The notes: a model not told the origin generated them from the letters alone. DNA of 64,000 bases from Triplophysa rosa (GCF_024868665.1 NC_079896.1:3445029-3509028); one strand, 5' to 3'; counted from the stretch's first letter, positions 48,671 to 60,547 are shown. Program-made: numbers and translations.

Positions 48671-50218
48671 ATGGATGACCACTACAATCTCATTGACTCG
48701 CCCTCAGCCAGTCATAGAGGAAACAACGCCGACAACCACGGATACGCGGAGACGGAAAAGGACATCATGACAGTCGTCGCCTGTGACAACATGTTGGAGG
48801 AGACTGCGGCGCTCCCCAGTCACCTGTCGATGGATCGATACGAGCCGGATCACGAGTGTTGCGAACGAGTGGTCATCAACATCTCGGGGCTGCGCTTCGA
48901 GACCCAACTCAAAACTTTTAACCAATTCCCGGACACGTTACTCGGGGACCCCAAAAAGAGGATGCGTTACTTCGACCCTCTCCGAAACGAATATTTCTTT
49001 GACAGAAACCGACCGAGCTTCGATGCCATCCTGTACTACTATCAGTCTGGGGGTCGTATTCGGAGACCCGTGAACGTTCCTATTGACATCTTCTCTGAGG
49101 AGATTCGCTTTTATCAGCTTGGCGAGGAGGCGATGGAGAAATTTCGTGAGGATGAGGGTTTCATCAAAGAAGAGGAGCGACCTTTGCCAAATCATGAATT
49201 TCAGAGACAGGTGTGGCTCTTGTTTGAGTACCCGGAGAGCTCGGGTCCTGCGAGAGGTATCGCTATTGTGTCCGTTTTGGTCATTTTGATTTCTATCGTT
49301 ATTTTCTGTCTGGAGACCTTGCCTGAGTTTAGGGACGACAGGGACCCAACCACTGTGTCACCCATTGTAAACGGCACCGGCCCGTTTGTGTCCAACACTT
49401 TCACAGACCCTTTCTTTATAATCGAGACACTTTGCATCATATGGTTCTCGTTCGAACTGCTCGTTCGCTTTTTTGCGTGCCCCAGCAAGGCCACGTTTTC
49501 CAAAAACATCATGAACATTATTGATATCGTGGCCATTATCCCCTACTTTATCACTCTGGGCACCGAGCTGGCTGAGAGTCAAGCCAATGGACAGCAAGCC
49601 ATGTCGCTCGCCATCCTCCGCGTAATCCGTCTGGTGAGAGTATTTCGCATCTTCAAGCTCTCGCGCCATTCCAAAGGTCTCCAGATTCTGGGACAGACCC
49701 TAAAGGCCAGCATGAGGGAACTGGGACTGCTCATCTTTTTCCTTTTCATAGGTGTTATTTTGTTCTCCAGCGCCGTGTACTTCGCAGAGGCCGACGACCC
49801 TACCTCGAGCTTCAGCAGCATCCCAGATGCGTTTTGGTGGGCTGTGGTCACCATGACTACGGTCGGTTACGGAGACATGCACCCAGTAACCATCGGAGGC
49901 AAAATCGTTGGCTCTCTGTGCGCCATCGCAGGCGTATTGACAATTGCGCTCCCGGTACCTGTCATCGTTTCCAATTTCAATTACTTTTATCACCGGGAAA
50001 CCGACGGAGAAGAGCACGCGCAATATCTCCACGTAGGCAGCTGCCAGCACCTGAACTCCACGGAAGAACTCAAACGGACACAAAGCACGTCGTCCCTTAG
50101 CAAATCGGAATACATGGTTATCGAGGAAGGAATAAATAGCGCCTTCAAACAGCCAAACTACACGAACCAGAACAATCAAAACTGCGTAAATATAAAAAAG
50201 ATTTTCACAGACGTTTAA
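48671..50218 (+). CDS. kcna3: Voltage-gated potassium channel Kv1.3 (kcna3)
   Basis: This 515-residue, intronless Shaker-type K+ channel subunit forms tetramers in the plasma membrane that repolarise neurons and lymphocytes. The T1 tetramerisation domain spans about 65-160 ([26 protein letters not shown]). Six membrane segments follow: S1 about 196-217, S2 246-268, S3 280-298, S4 312-332 with Arg/Lys at every third position (317, 320, 323, 326, 329, 332), S5 350-370 and S6 410-436 with the PVP hinge at 428-430. The selectivity filter TVGYGD is at 397-402. His404 two residues later (DMHP) is the outer-pore residue that separates Kv1.3 from other Kv1 channels. The C-terminus ends FTDV, a PDZ ligand. 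N234 (NGT) is a likely S1-S2 glycosylation site. I chose the ATG at 48671 because the frame upstream has no ATG and this start gives the MDD/NHGYAE beginning like mammalian Kv1.3. It is complete, with no break. Confidence 0.97.
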   Translation: MDDHYNLIDSPSASHRGNNADNHGYAETEKDIMTVVACDNMLEETAALPSHLSMDRYEPDHECCERVVINISGLRFETQLKTFNQFPDTLLGDPKKRMRYFDPLRNEYFFDRNRPSFDAILYYYQSGGRIRRPVNVPIDIFSEEIRFYQLGEEAMEKFREDEGFIKEEERPLPNHEFQRQVWLLFEYPESSGPARGIAIVSVLVILISIVIFCLETLPEFRDDRDPTTVSPIVNGTGPFVSNTFTDPFFIIETLCIIWFSFELLVRFFACPSKATFSKNIMNIIDIVAIIPYFITLGTELAESQANGQQAMSLAILRVIRLVRVFRIFKLSRHSKGLQILGQTLKASMRELGLLIFFLFIGVILFSSAVYFAEADDPTSSFSSIPDAFWWAVVTMTTVGYGDMHPVTIGGKIVGSLCAIAGVLTIALPVPVIVSNFNYFYHRETDGEEHAQYLHVGSCQHLNSTEELKRTQSTSSLSKSEYMVIEEGINSAFKQPNYTNQNNQNCVNIKKIFTDV

Positions 50219-51379
50219 ATCATGTACAGTGCCAGACAGCCACAGGCATGCCACATTATGTCTTACAATAATCACCACGACGCACCCCTTAAAATGCAAG
50301 GTCGTGCGTTATTAAATGTTATGGACAAACCAGCATATTACACAGAAGTAGACCAGGGCGCCATTTGGGTACAAAACGGTGCCAAAATGCACCGATTCAC
50401 GTGTTGCATTTATCTACAGCAAAAATAATAAGGCTTAGGTCAGGGACTAAAAACTAGAAGTATCCAAACTGCAAATATTGTGCTCGTAAGTCCGTTTGTT
50501 ATCAGTGTTAACATATAATCACCATAATATGTTAGTATTAACGATATGTTACGTTTTGTGGCAAAGTGATACGAATGTGTCGCTGTTAATGTGAACAAAC
50601 TGAATATGCTCGGAGATAATGTGTTAATCATATGTATTTTGTTGATATAAATATATACATATATATCTCAGTGCAGACTCCGTTTAAACGCAATGAATGT
50701 TGAAAAAATAACAATACGTTGTTGATAATGTAATCAAACTATATTGAATCTCAATCGCTTTGCCTGTACCAAATTAATGAAAGGATTTTATATTCAGTCT
50801 AAATACTATTTATTTTGCGATCAAGTGCGAATTAATGTAGTCTTCTCCAGATGATGTAAACTCAAATCACGTTTAGTCTAAAAATAGCACGTTCACGATT
50901 TCCCCCAAAGTGACACATCACTGTAGTTTGGTCCACAAAAAAGGAAGCATGCATGGAGAAAAGCACCCTGGACTCATCTGGCATGGGAAACTGAGACGAG
51001 ATCAGAGACTGAGCGAGGGATCACGCCTTCATGACGGTTCCCCCTGAGTCCGCCTTGTGATGCAGTCTCCATGGCGACTACAGTTTCCTGGGTAACCCCC
51101 ATTAACGTTACCATGACATCCTCCCCGTTGTCAGAGCAACGCTCCAGATGGTTCACAAAGCCTGACTGGCAAAAGAGCGCGTGAATTGGGATGAGAAAAG
51201 AATCCCTTCGTGGGATTTATGGCTTCGACATTTTGCAGCCCTGTACTAAGTAATTATGCAAAACGGATTTCGCAACGAATTTGCATGGTACTAGGTTTGC
51301 AAACCATCGGGAGCTGATGCAGTCACACCCTGCCTTATATTTTCGTCGTTTACAAATGGCACATTGACATCACAGACGA
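50219..51379 (+). other. kcna3: kcna3 3' UTR and downstream DNA
   Basis: AT-rich sequence follows the stop codon. An ATTAAA at 50311-50316 is the nearest possible polyadenylation signal but gives a short UTR; no stronger AATAAA is seen before 51721. No other gene is visible. Confidence 0.4.
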
Positions 51380-51700
51380 TGCGTTTGAAATGATCGTGCA
51401 GATTTGCGAAATGCGCGTGCAGTGTGCATGCGTGACTCCAGCGCGCGCAGCAGGTTGCTCGGATTGTTATTGTGGCCCGTGCATTTGGTACTTCGACTTT
51501 GTAGCTGTCAAATTGTCTGTGCTGGTTACTGGCTCGCGCGTGCGTCCTCCTGTGGAGAAGACAGGACACGAGGCGCAGGGCGAGCCGATTACCGGAGGTT
51601 TCACGCTGACGCTCCCGTTGAAGGGTCCGAGATGCGCGACGCCTTCCAAGAGTTCAGTCAGACAGAATCACTCTCAACCTGTAGACCAGTCGCCATTTTA
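51380..51700. promoter_or_regulatory. CpG-dense block, candidate unassigned promoter
   Basis: This roughly 320-bp block, 1.2 kb beyond the kcna3 stop, has many CpG and GCGC steps (GCGCGTGC, CCAGCGCGCGCAGCAGG, GGCTCGCGCGTGCGTCC). Open frames exist on both strands, but none shows a known domain or clean consensus splice donor. It may be the 5' end of a neighbouring gene or non-coding RNA, or a kcna3 regulatory island. Confidence 0.35.
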
Positions 51701-52896
51701 AGCGTTTTTTTAATTCTCCAAATAAATTCTATAGATCACTTTTCAATATAGGGAAAGATCATCTTGGTTTTCTTATAGAACGTACAATTCTTTTAACGTA
51801 GGCCTATTTAATCAAAAACATTCAAATTTATAATTTTTTTCAATCCAATGTTCTATTTTCATGACATTCATTTAAAGAATTTCATTGATTCAATGTAACA
51901 ATATTTATCGCTTATGTAATGTGCAATTTTTAAATAGGTAATTACACTGGCACATGATGCCAGCTCAGTGCTGCCATCATGTGCCCATGCAACATATATT
52001 AAAACAAATTCTTGCTCTGTTGATAACATATTTCCTGTCTAAACCTTCAAGAACAAGTTTTAGATTTTACTACTAGGTCCTGCGAAGAACATTAAATATT
52101 GCTTGAATTCATTTGTTTAGAAACTAGTTGTATGTTGCTACTTCAGTGCTACCAGGAAAATACCAGAATATAGTTTTTTAGTAATCCTTTTTGTCACTAA
52201 TAGCTTCTTTGTGTCATATTGTATGTGTAATTGCACATCCACACATTTTCCATCCTCTCCATTACAATACTTACAGTACAATCGCTCTTTGTTTCTGATC
52301 TGTAAATGGTTTTCAAAGTCTGTCCAAAACGTTTTAGCAGTCATCTGACTAGGAAGCAGTAGTCTATATTTACAGAGTATGTGAGAGTGTATTTTATACA
52401 CTGACTCTCACATTCAGTAGCTGTTAGTTCTAAAACGCGTGAACACAGAGCGTGAAACCTGAGGTGTCTCGGCTCGGCTGACACCTCGCGAAATTCAGGG
52501 TGACATCTGCATCTGCCTTGCTCTGAGGCTCACATGTCCATTAACTCTTTCTTACATGCTAAAGGATATTCTTTTTTTTACTTTCTCTTTTATTCCCTCT
52601 TTAAGGAACAAGACACTGTGTTGACTGGAATTCTGAGGTTTGCCCAATTTCAAGCACGTTTGTTATTTTCCCATCCACACTCCACGAAAGCAACAGGATA
52701 TTGAAGGTAAATCTCTTTTGTAGTTTTCCACACATTTTTTGCAAGTTTGTCTGTAAAATATTATTTGCTGTGCTGTTACGTATATTGCAACCCACATAGG
52801 CAACCCATTCATAGTTTTAACCACACATGCTGTTAAAAAATGTTGACACTGTAGCTTTGAAAATCTGTATCACTTACTGTATATTCAGTCATTCAT
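51701..52896. other. Unassigned spacer
   Basis: AT-rich unique sequence; I see no gene, repeat family or simple repeat worth calling. Confidence 0.4.
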
Positions 52897-53159
52897 TGTG
52901 TGTGTGTGTGTGTGTACTGGTATTCATTACTGTGTGGGGATAGTAATACCAGTAGATTTTGACCTTGTGGGGACATTTTTCAGGCCCCCGTGAGGGAAAA
53001 CAGCTTATAAATCATAATGAATTATATTTATTGAAGATGTAAGAGTGCAGAAAGTTTATTAGGCTTAGGTGTTGGAGTGTTAGGGGATAGGATATATCAT
53101 AAGCTTGATATAAAATCAATGGAAGTCTATGGAATGTCCCCATAAAACATGGAAACCTC

Positions 53160-53190
<31 letters not shown>

Positions 53191-53740
53191 GTGTGTGTGT
53201 GGCGTTGTTTTTATATCCCGGTGGGGACCTAAACCTGCATGCACACCAACACATGGGGACTCGTGTCACCGTGGGGAACAAAATTGAGGCTCTCCTGTTT
53301 TTGCCAAGTGGTTGATGTCCTTAGGGCAACATCATGTTGACCCTGGGACAACATTTAAATCAACCAATCAGATTTCAGAAATAAGTTTACAGTTTATTTT
53401 AAGTTTAATCTTCCAACCAGGATTAGGTGCTTCTAGACCATTGTTTTTCACTTATCATTTCCCTCTGATTTTAGGGGTAAGTTATGGTTAGGGTTGGGGT
53501 TTGGTGTGAGTTTAGGTTTTATTTATAAAAGTTTTGTCCTTAGGTCATCAACCACTTGGCAAAATTAGGTCGAGCCAAAATTGAGGTCCCCATGTGCAAA
53601 AAAGCTTATAAATCGTACAGAACAATATTTTTTTAAATCTAAAAATGCAAAAAGTTTCCTATGATCTTTAGGTTTAGGGGTAGGGGATAAAATATGCAGT
53701 TTGCACAGTATAAAAATCATTACGCCTATGAACTGTCCCC
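52897..53740. mobile_element. TG-repeat-flanked dispersed element, interrupted
   Basis: GTGGGGACATTTTTCAGG near 52967 and AACTGTCCCCATGTG near 53731 mark opposite ends of a GGGGAC-type repeat, with related internal segments (GGAATGTCCCCATAAAAC near 53130; GAGGTCCCCATGTGC near 53583). Short TG microsatellites lie at 52897-52914 and 53160-53201. A smaller MITE at 53299-53564 is inserted in it. Family not named. Confidence 0.45.
53299..53564. mobile_element. MITE with TTTTGCCAAGTGGTTGATG ends
   Basis: The left end TTTTGCCAAGTGGTTGATG and the right end CATCAACCACTTGGCAAAA are exact inverted copies, continued by CCTTAGGGCAAC against TTGTCCTTAGG. At 266 bp without coding potential, it is nested within the GGGGAC repeat. 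Confidence 0.75.
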
Positions 53741-53883
53741 ATGTGTGTGTGTGTGTGTGCGTGTGCGTGCGTGCGTGTGGGTGTGCGTGTGCGTGTGCGT
53801 GTGTGTGTGTGCGTGTGCGTGTGCATGTGTGTGCTGTGCGTGCGTGCGTGTGTGTGCGTGTGCGTGTGTGCGTGCACGTGTGT
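53741..53883 (+). repeat. Compound (TG)n/(CGTG)n microsatellite
   Basis: About 140 bp of alternating TG, CG and TGCG units. Long alternating purine-pyrimidine tracts of this kind are prone to Z-DNA and to length change. ORFs reading Val-Cys or His-Thr through it are artefacts. Confidence 0.93.
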
Positions 53884-54368
53884 CTGAATGTGCTGAAGGA
53901 CCAGATGTTTGAATAACCAACAACTTAACTGTGTATTACAGAAGCATAGATGCAGAGAGGAAAGTAGAAAGTTAGACATTAGAGAAAGTGGAATGGGATC
54001 AAGGATGCACGTATACAAGATTTGAACTGCATCCTGGTGTGTTTGTTTTTCACAGCTATGGCATGTTATTGTTTGTTTTATTTCTCTTTTGATGAACGCC
54101 TGTGTATTAGTGTTAAGATGACTTGGTCTGCCAAACAATTACATGATTCAGTGAAGCAAACAAATGATTTAGTTGGCATGAGATGCACGGTATTTTGACT
54201 AAAGCTATAATAGAGCCATTCTTAAATAAAAAGCAGGCTTTCTTTCTGTTAAGGCAAATAGATCAAACAGAGCACAATTGTGCGATTTCCAGATTTCCTC
54301 TTTTCTCTACTATACAATGAATTGAAAGACCAAAAATAATGAACTGAGGTGGCTTTATATAAACAAAC

Positions 54369-54541
54369 TACACACTTAAAAATGAAAGTGCTCAATGATG
54401 CCATAGAAGAACAATATCTGACTTCTGTTTCACAAAACATTGTAGTGGAAAAAAGGTTCTTCAGATTATTGGTTAGTTCTTTAGATGGTGCTTCTATGAC
54501 ATGGCAGTAAAAACCTTTCGTATCACCTTTACTTTCAAGAG
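54369..54541. mobile_element. MITE with CACTTAAAAATGAAAGTG ends
   Basis: CACTTAAAAATGAAAGTGCT at the left is mirrored by CACCTTTACTTTCAAGAGT at the right. Words such as GATGCCATAGAAGAAC and GGTTCTTCAG are typical of a CACTCTTAAAAATAAAGG-start fish MITE, probably CACTA-related. Confidence 0.55.
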
Positions 54542-54609
54542 TTTGCATTTATGGAAGATGTCAGATATGACACGTCTTTATATGATACATATTTCAGTAA
54601 TTTGAACTG

Positions 54610-54829
54610 CAGCGTCCAGTTGCATAAACTTAGCCACTAAGTTAAGACTGTGTCTTAACAACTAGTCTCACTGGCTAGCAATTAGTTAGGACTAATCAGT
54701 CTTACTTTTCATATTTCAATTAGCCCAATCTACCTTTTTATGTAACTGAATTAAAGAAGTTATGATTAGTCGTGAAGAAAAATATTAGATGACTAACTTC
54801 TAAGATGCAGTTTATGCAACCGGCCCCAG
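54610..54829. mobile_element. MITE with AGTTGCATAAAC ends
   Basis: CCAGTTGCATAAACT at the left and AGTTTATGCAACCGG at the right are inverted copies about 220 bp apart. TAAGTTAAGACTGTGTCTTA and related short palindromes fill the interior. Target duplication not clear. Confidence 0.6.
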
Positions 54830-54833
54830 GTGT

Positions 54834-54954
54834 ACACTCTTAAAAATAAAGGTGCTTCAAAAGGTTCTTCCGATTATAAAAAGGTAAGGAAGAGATGGTT
54901 CTTTGTGGAACCAAAAATGGTTCCTCTATGGCATTGCTGTGAAAAACCTTTCAG
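54834..54954 (+). mobile_element. Truncated CACTCTTAAAAATAAAGG MITE
   Basis: CACTCTTAAAAATAAAGGTG begins the copy and GGTTCCTCTATGGCATTGCT lies inside. The copy stops at AAACCTTTCA, where a different repeat starting GGCCGTGTTCACACTTGAC takes over. Confidence 0.55.
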
Positions 54955-55055
54955 GCCGTGTTCACACTTGACGTCTTTTTTAACAAGAAAAAGTTGACAA
55001 CAGCGCTTTTTTTGTATAAAAAGCTTGCAGCGTTGTGGTTACAAATAGCNCTGAA
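54955..55055 (+). repeat. GGCCGTGTTCACACTT-start repeat fragment
   Basis: The start matches a second copy at 61281. The fragment fades after about 100 bp, close to the single ambiguous base at 55050. Confidence 0.45.
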
Positions 55056-58019
55056 ATAAAACAAGATGTTCTTTAGCTTTGTCAGTCAGGCTACTTTATG
55101 TTAATAAAGGAGTAGCCTGCTGTTTACTTACTTAAATGATATATAGAATGATATATAGAATAGTGTGGGTTTCTAATCCAGTTGTGTACGACAATTTTAG
55201 CACTTTTGGCAATCGTATCATATAATAACTAAATCAATGTTTAAAACTTAAAAAAAAAGTTTAAGCACAATTGCATTCTGGAGTATCTTGGAACTAATTA
55301 AAATACATAATTTTTTGGTTTATATATCAGGTTTTCGTATGATTTCTTTGCATTTGTTAGCTAATCATATTTGTGTTTTTAAATGTTTGTTTTATAGCTG
55401 AAGCTTGCGTGTCAATCCTTCCTCTGAAATCTCGCTGACAGCTTGGTCGTTTTTCAAAAGAGAAGCCAATAATGAGGAGTGTTCATGTACTTCACCTTGC
55501 ACAAGCTCACACTCTTTAATTAAATCTGAAAGCTCAGTGAAATTCTATGGCTGCGTGCGATGAGTAAACAGCATCCATGAGCCAAGCCCTATTGATTATT
55601 CACACTCGAGGTCACAGGGGTACACAAGTTCAGTCATAGGGGACAATGTTATCAATATATAGTGTTTACGTTTATTAAAGAGAATTGGTAATGAAAACCT
55701 TTTAAGCTCATTAAAATAAGTGTCATGTGCCTACAGTCCTTTCTGTAGAGGTGCATTGTGCCGGACAGGGACAGATTCATGTGGTTATCCTCACTGCTTT
55801 GGTTTTGTGCAGGAATGGAAATTTCATAAACTAGATCTTATATTGTAATTACTTCAGAACCAAAATTCCAAACAAGAAATGGGTCCGGCATCACTCGACT
55901 GTCATGACTTGATCCACATTTGTTCAGATCCGCTTGAGGTTAAGGTGGTGTCAGACGGTGGCGTTGAGCCAAGACCCGAAGCTTCCCAAGGTCACATACT
56001 GCAGCAGATCCATCCCAGACTGCAACAACACACACACACATACACGCAGATGTGATACACTACAATGCTAACATATGTAAATAATGAAATATTCGCCCAT
56101 ATGTCTAAAATCAAAGTCATCTAACCATCAGTACACTAATTGTAAATAAGTCTGCCGACGCAGCCTCTACTGTTGCATTCTGCGGTCATTGGATGGTTCT
56201 CCTCCTGTTACTATGGCGACAGGCACCTCGAGCCGCTCCACGGGCAGCGTGGAGAGGATGAGTACAGTGATGACATCACACAGTCTGAGGAATCACTGGC
56301 GATGGGCCACAGATGTGATGTCACGCCTGAAGGCTTTTCTAAGTGATCCACATCTCAGATGGAAAGAAAAGGCCATGACTCAGCATTGAACAGACGTGCT
56401 TATAAAGGAAGATGATTGTACATAATTGTCAGGGAGGAGGGATGCTTGCTAGGCAGATATCACTATTACGAAGCACCCGTCTAACCCGAAGTATCAAACA
56501 AAGAAATAAACACCAGTATTGAGTAACTCTTGTACTATTTGTGCGGCGAACATGAATGGTGCCGCAAATTGTGTGGATTGTGTGATGTTAATTTGATCTT
56601 CACTTTTTTCAAATTTTGAAACAGACAGATTTCCTTTTCTCTCTGTGGTATTACAAAGAACAAAACCTTTTTTTCAACTTCTGGTGTCATGAATCACACG
56701 AGTCTGTGCGCTGGTGTCCGTGGCATCAAGGACAGTCACGTAATGTGCTCCCAAAGTCTCCCTTTAATTTCACAACCCATTTCCTCTCGAGCCAACGACC
56801 GTAAATATAAGCCGTGTGTGACAACATGGAAAATGATATTCTCTTTAAGAACAAAAGAAACGACTGAGTACAGTAAGGATCGATATCATGAAAGCTCTCG
56901 AGAACGTGAATGTTTCATATTTTATTCTGAAATGAAATGAAAAAGACACAGTTACGAAGCATTAGGTTTTTTTCATTGGGAAACTAACAATCTAACAAAA
57001 ACAGTAATGTTATGTTGTTTTAATGAAATGGGTGTCTATTGTAGTATCTGTTAAAAGAAAAAGGAAAAAAATACACTTAAATTTATATAAATGAAAAATG
57101 AACTGCCATCAAGAATAATAAAAATAACAAACAAAAATAAATAAATGTAAAATGTCAGAACACAAATGATAAGAATGCTTAAATGTCACAAAAGGAACGC
57201 TGCAATACAAAAATACATCGCTAAAATGTGCTCCGTTTGAAGTATAATGTTCCTTTGTTTTTGAGGTGAAATGGACCTTTTTGTAAAGTTCACTGAGTTT
57301 CACTTGTGAGAGGATTTGCTTGCCACGAAACCAAAAGGGCATGAAATTTCATTTAAGACAGTCAGATATCAGGACAGACTTAGGAAAACCCAACACTTCT
57401 TTTATATGGCCAGAGGGCGATTTAAAATCTCATAGAGTTTATACATCTGTGCTTAAAGTGGTTATCCGATAAACCAATCTGCAGAGGTTTAATAGCCTGT
57501 CAGGATAAATTACTGCTGTACTGGAATGACACTGTTCTGGGGGGTGCGTGGAAGACCCCTGGCTTTTATGAGCGCGCTTTAGTAGGACAAGCACGCATGT
57601 GTGCGCTAACACAAGTAACATGCCTAGACTAGCTCTCCCGATGAGATGCGCAGGGGCTCAGCTGTTTAATTCAAACAGAGAGGAGTCCCTTATTATCACA
57701 TACACACAAACACACACAACTCTTGGGAATACACCTGCTGAAAACAGATTACATTAATCAAGATCCCTGTGTCATATGATGAAGAAGCATATTTGAACAA
57801 AATGATCTGGACATCTACAAAAAATATCTGCTGTCCTCAAACCTTTTTTATCATTTGGTTCTCTAAAACAGGCACAAAAAAATGTAAATAATAACTAGAT
57901 TTTACATTTGGTTATGGAAAATGTAAGTGGTGCTTTCTGGTCCAAGTCTAGTCCAGTGGTTGCTAGGGTGTTGCTATGTAGTTGCAATGTTTTTCTTGTG
58001 ATGCATTTTTTTGCATAAC
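55056..58019. other. Unassigned spacer
   Basis: Unique, mostly AT-rich DNA. A GC-richer patch at 55900-56400 has a possible minus-strand acceptor and a short ORF, but nothing convincing. No gene or named repeat recognised. Confidence 0.35.
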
Positions 58020-58320
58020 AAATATTGCTAACACTTATGTTGCATTTGTTAACTGCATTGTAAATGCATTAGCTAACATAAACTAACAATGAACAATGTT
58101 TATTTTCAGCATTTATTATTCTTGGTTAATGTTATATAATTCATGTTAGTTCATTATGCATTAATGTTAACAGTTGCACTTTTTAAAAAATGTATTAGTA
58201 CATGCTGAAATTAATATAAACTTAGTAATAAAAATGCTGTTGAAGTATTATAGAAGGATTACATTAACTAAAGTTAACAAAACAACCTTATTGTAAAATG
58301 TTATCCAAAAATTACATTTC
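58020..58320. repeat. Dispersed TTAGCTAACAT-type repeat
   Basis: Words such as GCATTAGCTAACATAAACTA, CAATGAACAATGTTTA and TTAATGTTAACAGTTGCAC form a self-complementary AT-rich repeat that I recall from cyprinid genomes. Ends not defined. Confidence 0.45.
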
Positions 58321-58330
58321 TGCTTAGAAA

Positions 58331-58741
58331 CAGAGGCGGACAGTAGGGAAGTATTTTTAATTTAAAGTCAATTTTAAAGCATCTGTACTTTATCAGAGTT
58401 TGTACATTAGAAATTCACTTCACTTCATTATAAAGCATCTTACTCCACTTCATTTGAATTTTTTAAATATTTTTCATATTCATATCATTTCATATTTACA
58501 TTAAGTGAATTAAAATCTAGTATTTTCTTAATTTTACTTTAAAATTGATTTGAAAATAAAAATAAAAAGTCGATTTTAAAGCACTTAAGTATTAGAGATA
58601 AAAAATAAAAAAATGTATTTATGAAATGCAGTTCATGAATTACATGTATTGTGCTTCGGTGTATGATGATATTATGCTTTAGAATGTAGTAAAGTAAATT
58701 TGTAGGGGGGAGTAAAAATACTTCACTACTGTCCTCATCTG
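58331..58741. mobile_element. Tol2-like non-autonomous hAT element, perfect 8-bp TSD
   Basis: CAGAGGCGGACAGTAG at the left is mirrored by CTACTGTCCTCATCTG at the right (14 of 16 positions). Identical 8-bp flanks CTTAGAAA lie at 58323-58330 and 58742-58749. The TAAAAATACTTCACTACTGT end resembles Tol2-related hAT MITEs. 411 bp, no ORF. Confidence 0.9.
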
Positions 58742-59218
58742 CTTAGAAAACCACACATTTTTCAATAGATTTGTCCGATTATGAAGTGATGCGAATTGTA
58801 AAGAGAAATATTGAGAGATTGTGCATCTCTGAGACTCAGTGGATTTCCCTGCTGGCAAGATCCCAACCATATGGGACCCCGGTAGATCTAAAACTGGCAG
58901 ACTCAATCGGTGACTCTTCAGGGGGCCAAATCTATCTCATTACATTCCCATTTGTCAGCATGTTTCAAAGAAAAAGCAAAGAAGTATTTATAAATACTAA
59001 AACGATGCTTTTGAGCTTAGATAAAGATGTTAAGATGTTCAGATAAAGAGGGACGTGGAAAGACAGGTTTGGCTTGCAGTCTGTAATGGAGCGCATGTGA
59101 CATGATTCAAGGTCAAAGTCCAGCTCTGGACAAATTGTGTAGGGACATTAATGAAAACATGTAATGTGAATGTTTTGTTTTACTTTTACCATACCTCAAG
59201 TAATGATAAAACAATGGT

Positions 59219-59455
59219 CTGTCTTGTATGGCTCTCACTAAATCCTTGATGCTTCGAGTCAGATACGTGGGCGTGGCTTGTTGGTTTTGACTAAATCCTT
59301 GGTGTTTCAAGTCTTACGAAACCTTTACCCTAACCCACACCCTAACCCTAACCATCTAAACTACCTATGATTGTTAAAATCGCCAAAAAAACACTGTTGC
59401 GTGATGACGTCAGAATCGAAACACCAAGGATTTAGTGAGAGCCGTCCTATATGGG
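59219..59455. mobile_element. MITE with GGCTCTCACTAAATCCTTG ends
   Basis: GGCTCTCACTAAATCCTTG near 59230 is mirrored by CAAGGATTTAGTGAGAGCC near 59427. A third, direct copy of ACTAAATCCTTGGTGTTTCA lies inside at about 59289. A telomere-like CCCTAACC tract lies at 59326-59353. Confidence 0.6.
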
Positions 59456-59459
59456 CCTA

Positions 59460-60547
59460 TGGGCGCTCTAACAGAAACATAAAAAGATTGTAGTTTAGTC
59501 TCACATATTGACAGTCGGGTGGGGTCTTAGTTAACACAACTGTAGAGAAAAGGCAGTAAGATAAGATATAAACACTGGAAGAACTGTTATATCAAGCGAG
59601 GCATTTGTTTATATGAACCTTCATAAGGAAATCCAATGAGACAAATGAAAACTGTCATACAGTAGTATTTATATGCAAGAAAGATTTCACAAAGTTCTCA
59701 CATGTGTCACAACAACAGCTAAACTGTAAAACATGATGGATACCAGAAAATAGTTTGACTAATATCTGCCAGATCGCAGAGGGCAGTGAATTCACAGACA
59801 ATCTCATGTCCAACAGTTCAACAGTCCGCTTCTTATCATATTGCTTTTCCTTTTATTACATTTGACTTGCAGAGTTTAGAAAAAAGGCCACTTCTAGTGT
59901 GTTGTGGTTCATCGTGTGGTAAAGAGGAGGTGACACAGAGATATTCAGACGTCTTCTGTCTGCCTGAAGGTGCGGTCAGCTCTGTTTCGGTCGCTGAAAA
60001 AATAATGGCCTCATCCCTCGCAGGCGATGCGTGGATCTCCCCTGAAGCCTGCGGAAACGACACGCTTTCAGACACGATATGCAAACCGACATAAAGCAGT
60101 TGAGATGCTACAGATGCAATGAAGCAGTTCACACACACACTTGAGTGAGATCGCATCTTTCCGGGCGATTTTGGATTTGTTTTACACCACCTACTGCATT
60201 ATGTAGTCTCTCTCTCTCTCACTGTCTTTATCTCACTTTTGTGTTGTGCGCACGTCCGTCTGAAGTTAATTAATGAACCGAAGCAGACGAGACACTTAAG
60301 GCGACAATGATAGAAGAGTTATATCACTCGCTGTAAGTGCGAGATGACTGGAGGAAATTATTAACACGATGTTGGCGCAGACACGCGCGTCTTAAATTAA
60401 TACTGCGGTAAATTGCTTCTGTAATGCCCACAGCTTTCCTGATTTATAAACAAAAGAATGTGCTGTATTATTGTGTCCCGCAGAAAGTACAGTGCATTTT
60501 GAACATTTCTAATCAGCTTTACAAGGAGGCAATTTATAATCATGCTT
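59460..60547. other. Unassigned spacer
   Basis: Mostly unique sequence. The part at 60230-60530 is repeat-poor (GGTAAATTGCTTCTGTAATG near 60409) and might be conserved non-coding DNA, but I cannot test this. No gene seen. Confidence 0.3.

Noticed and set aside
49200..50300. Long ORFs overlapping kcna3 on the minus strand and in the other plus frames
   Set aside because: Shadows of the GC-richer kcna3 coding sequence; none shows a known domain or its own promoter.
53674..54138. Histidine/threonine-rich and valine/cysteine-rich ORFs on both strands
   Set aside because: They read through the compound TG/CGTG microsatellite; no domain and no gene context.
55940..56025. Possible minus-strand last coding exon after a TTGTTGCAG acceptor
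   Set aside because: A short frame ending in TGA follows the acceptor, but the polypyrimidine tract is just a CA/TG repeat, I do not recognise the peptide, and no partner exon was found.
59326..59353. Chromosome-end telomere repeat
   Set aside because: Only a few imperfect CCCTAA units inside a MITE; far too short and internal.
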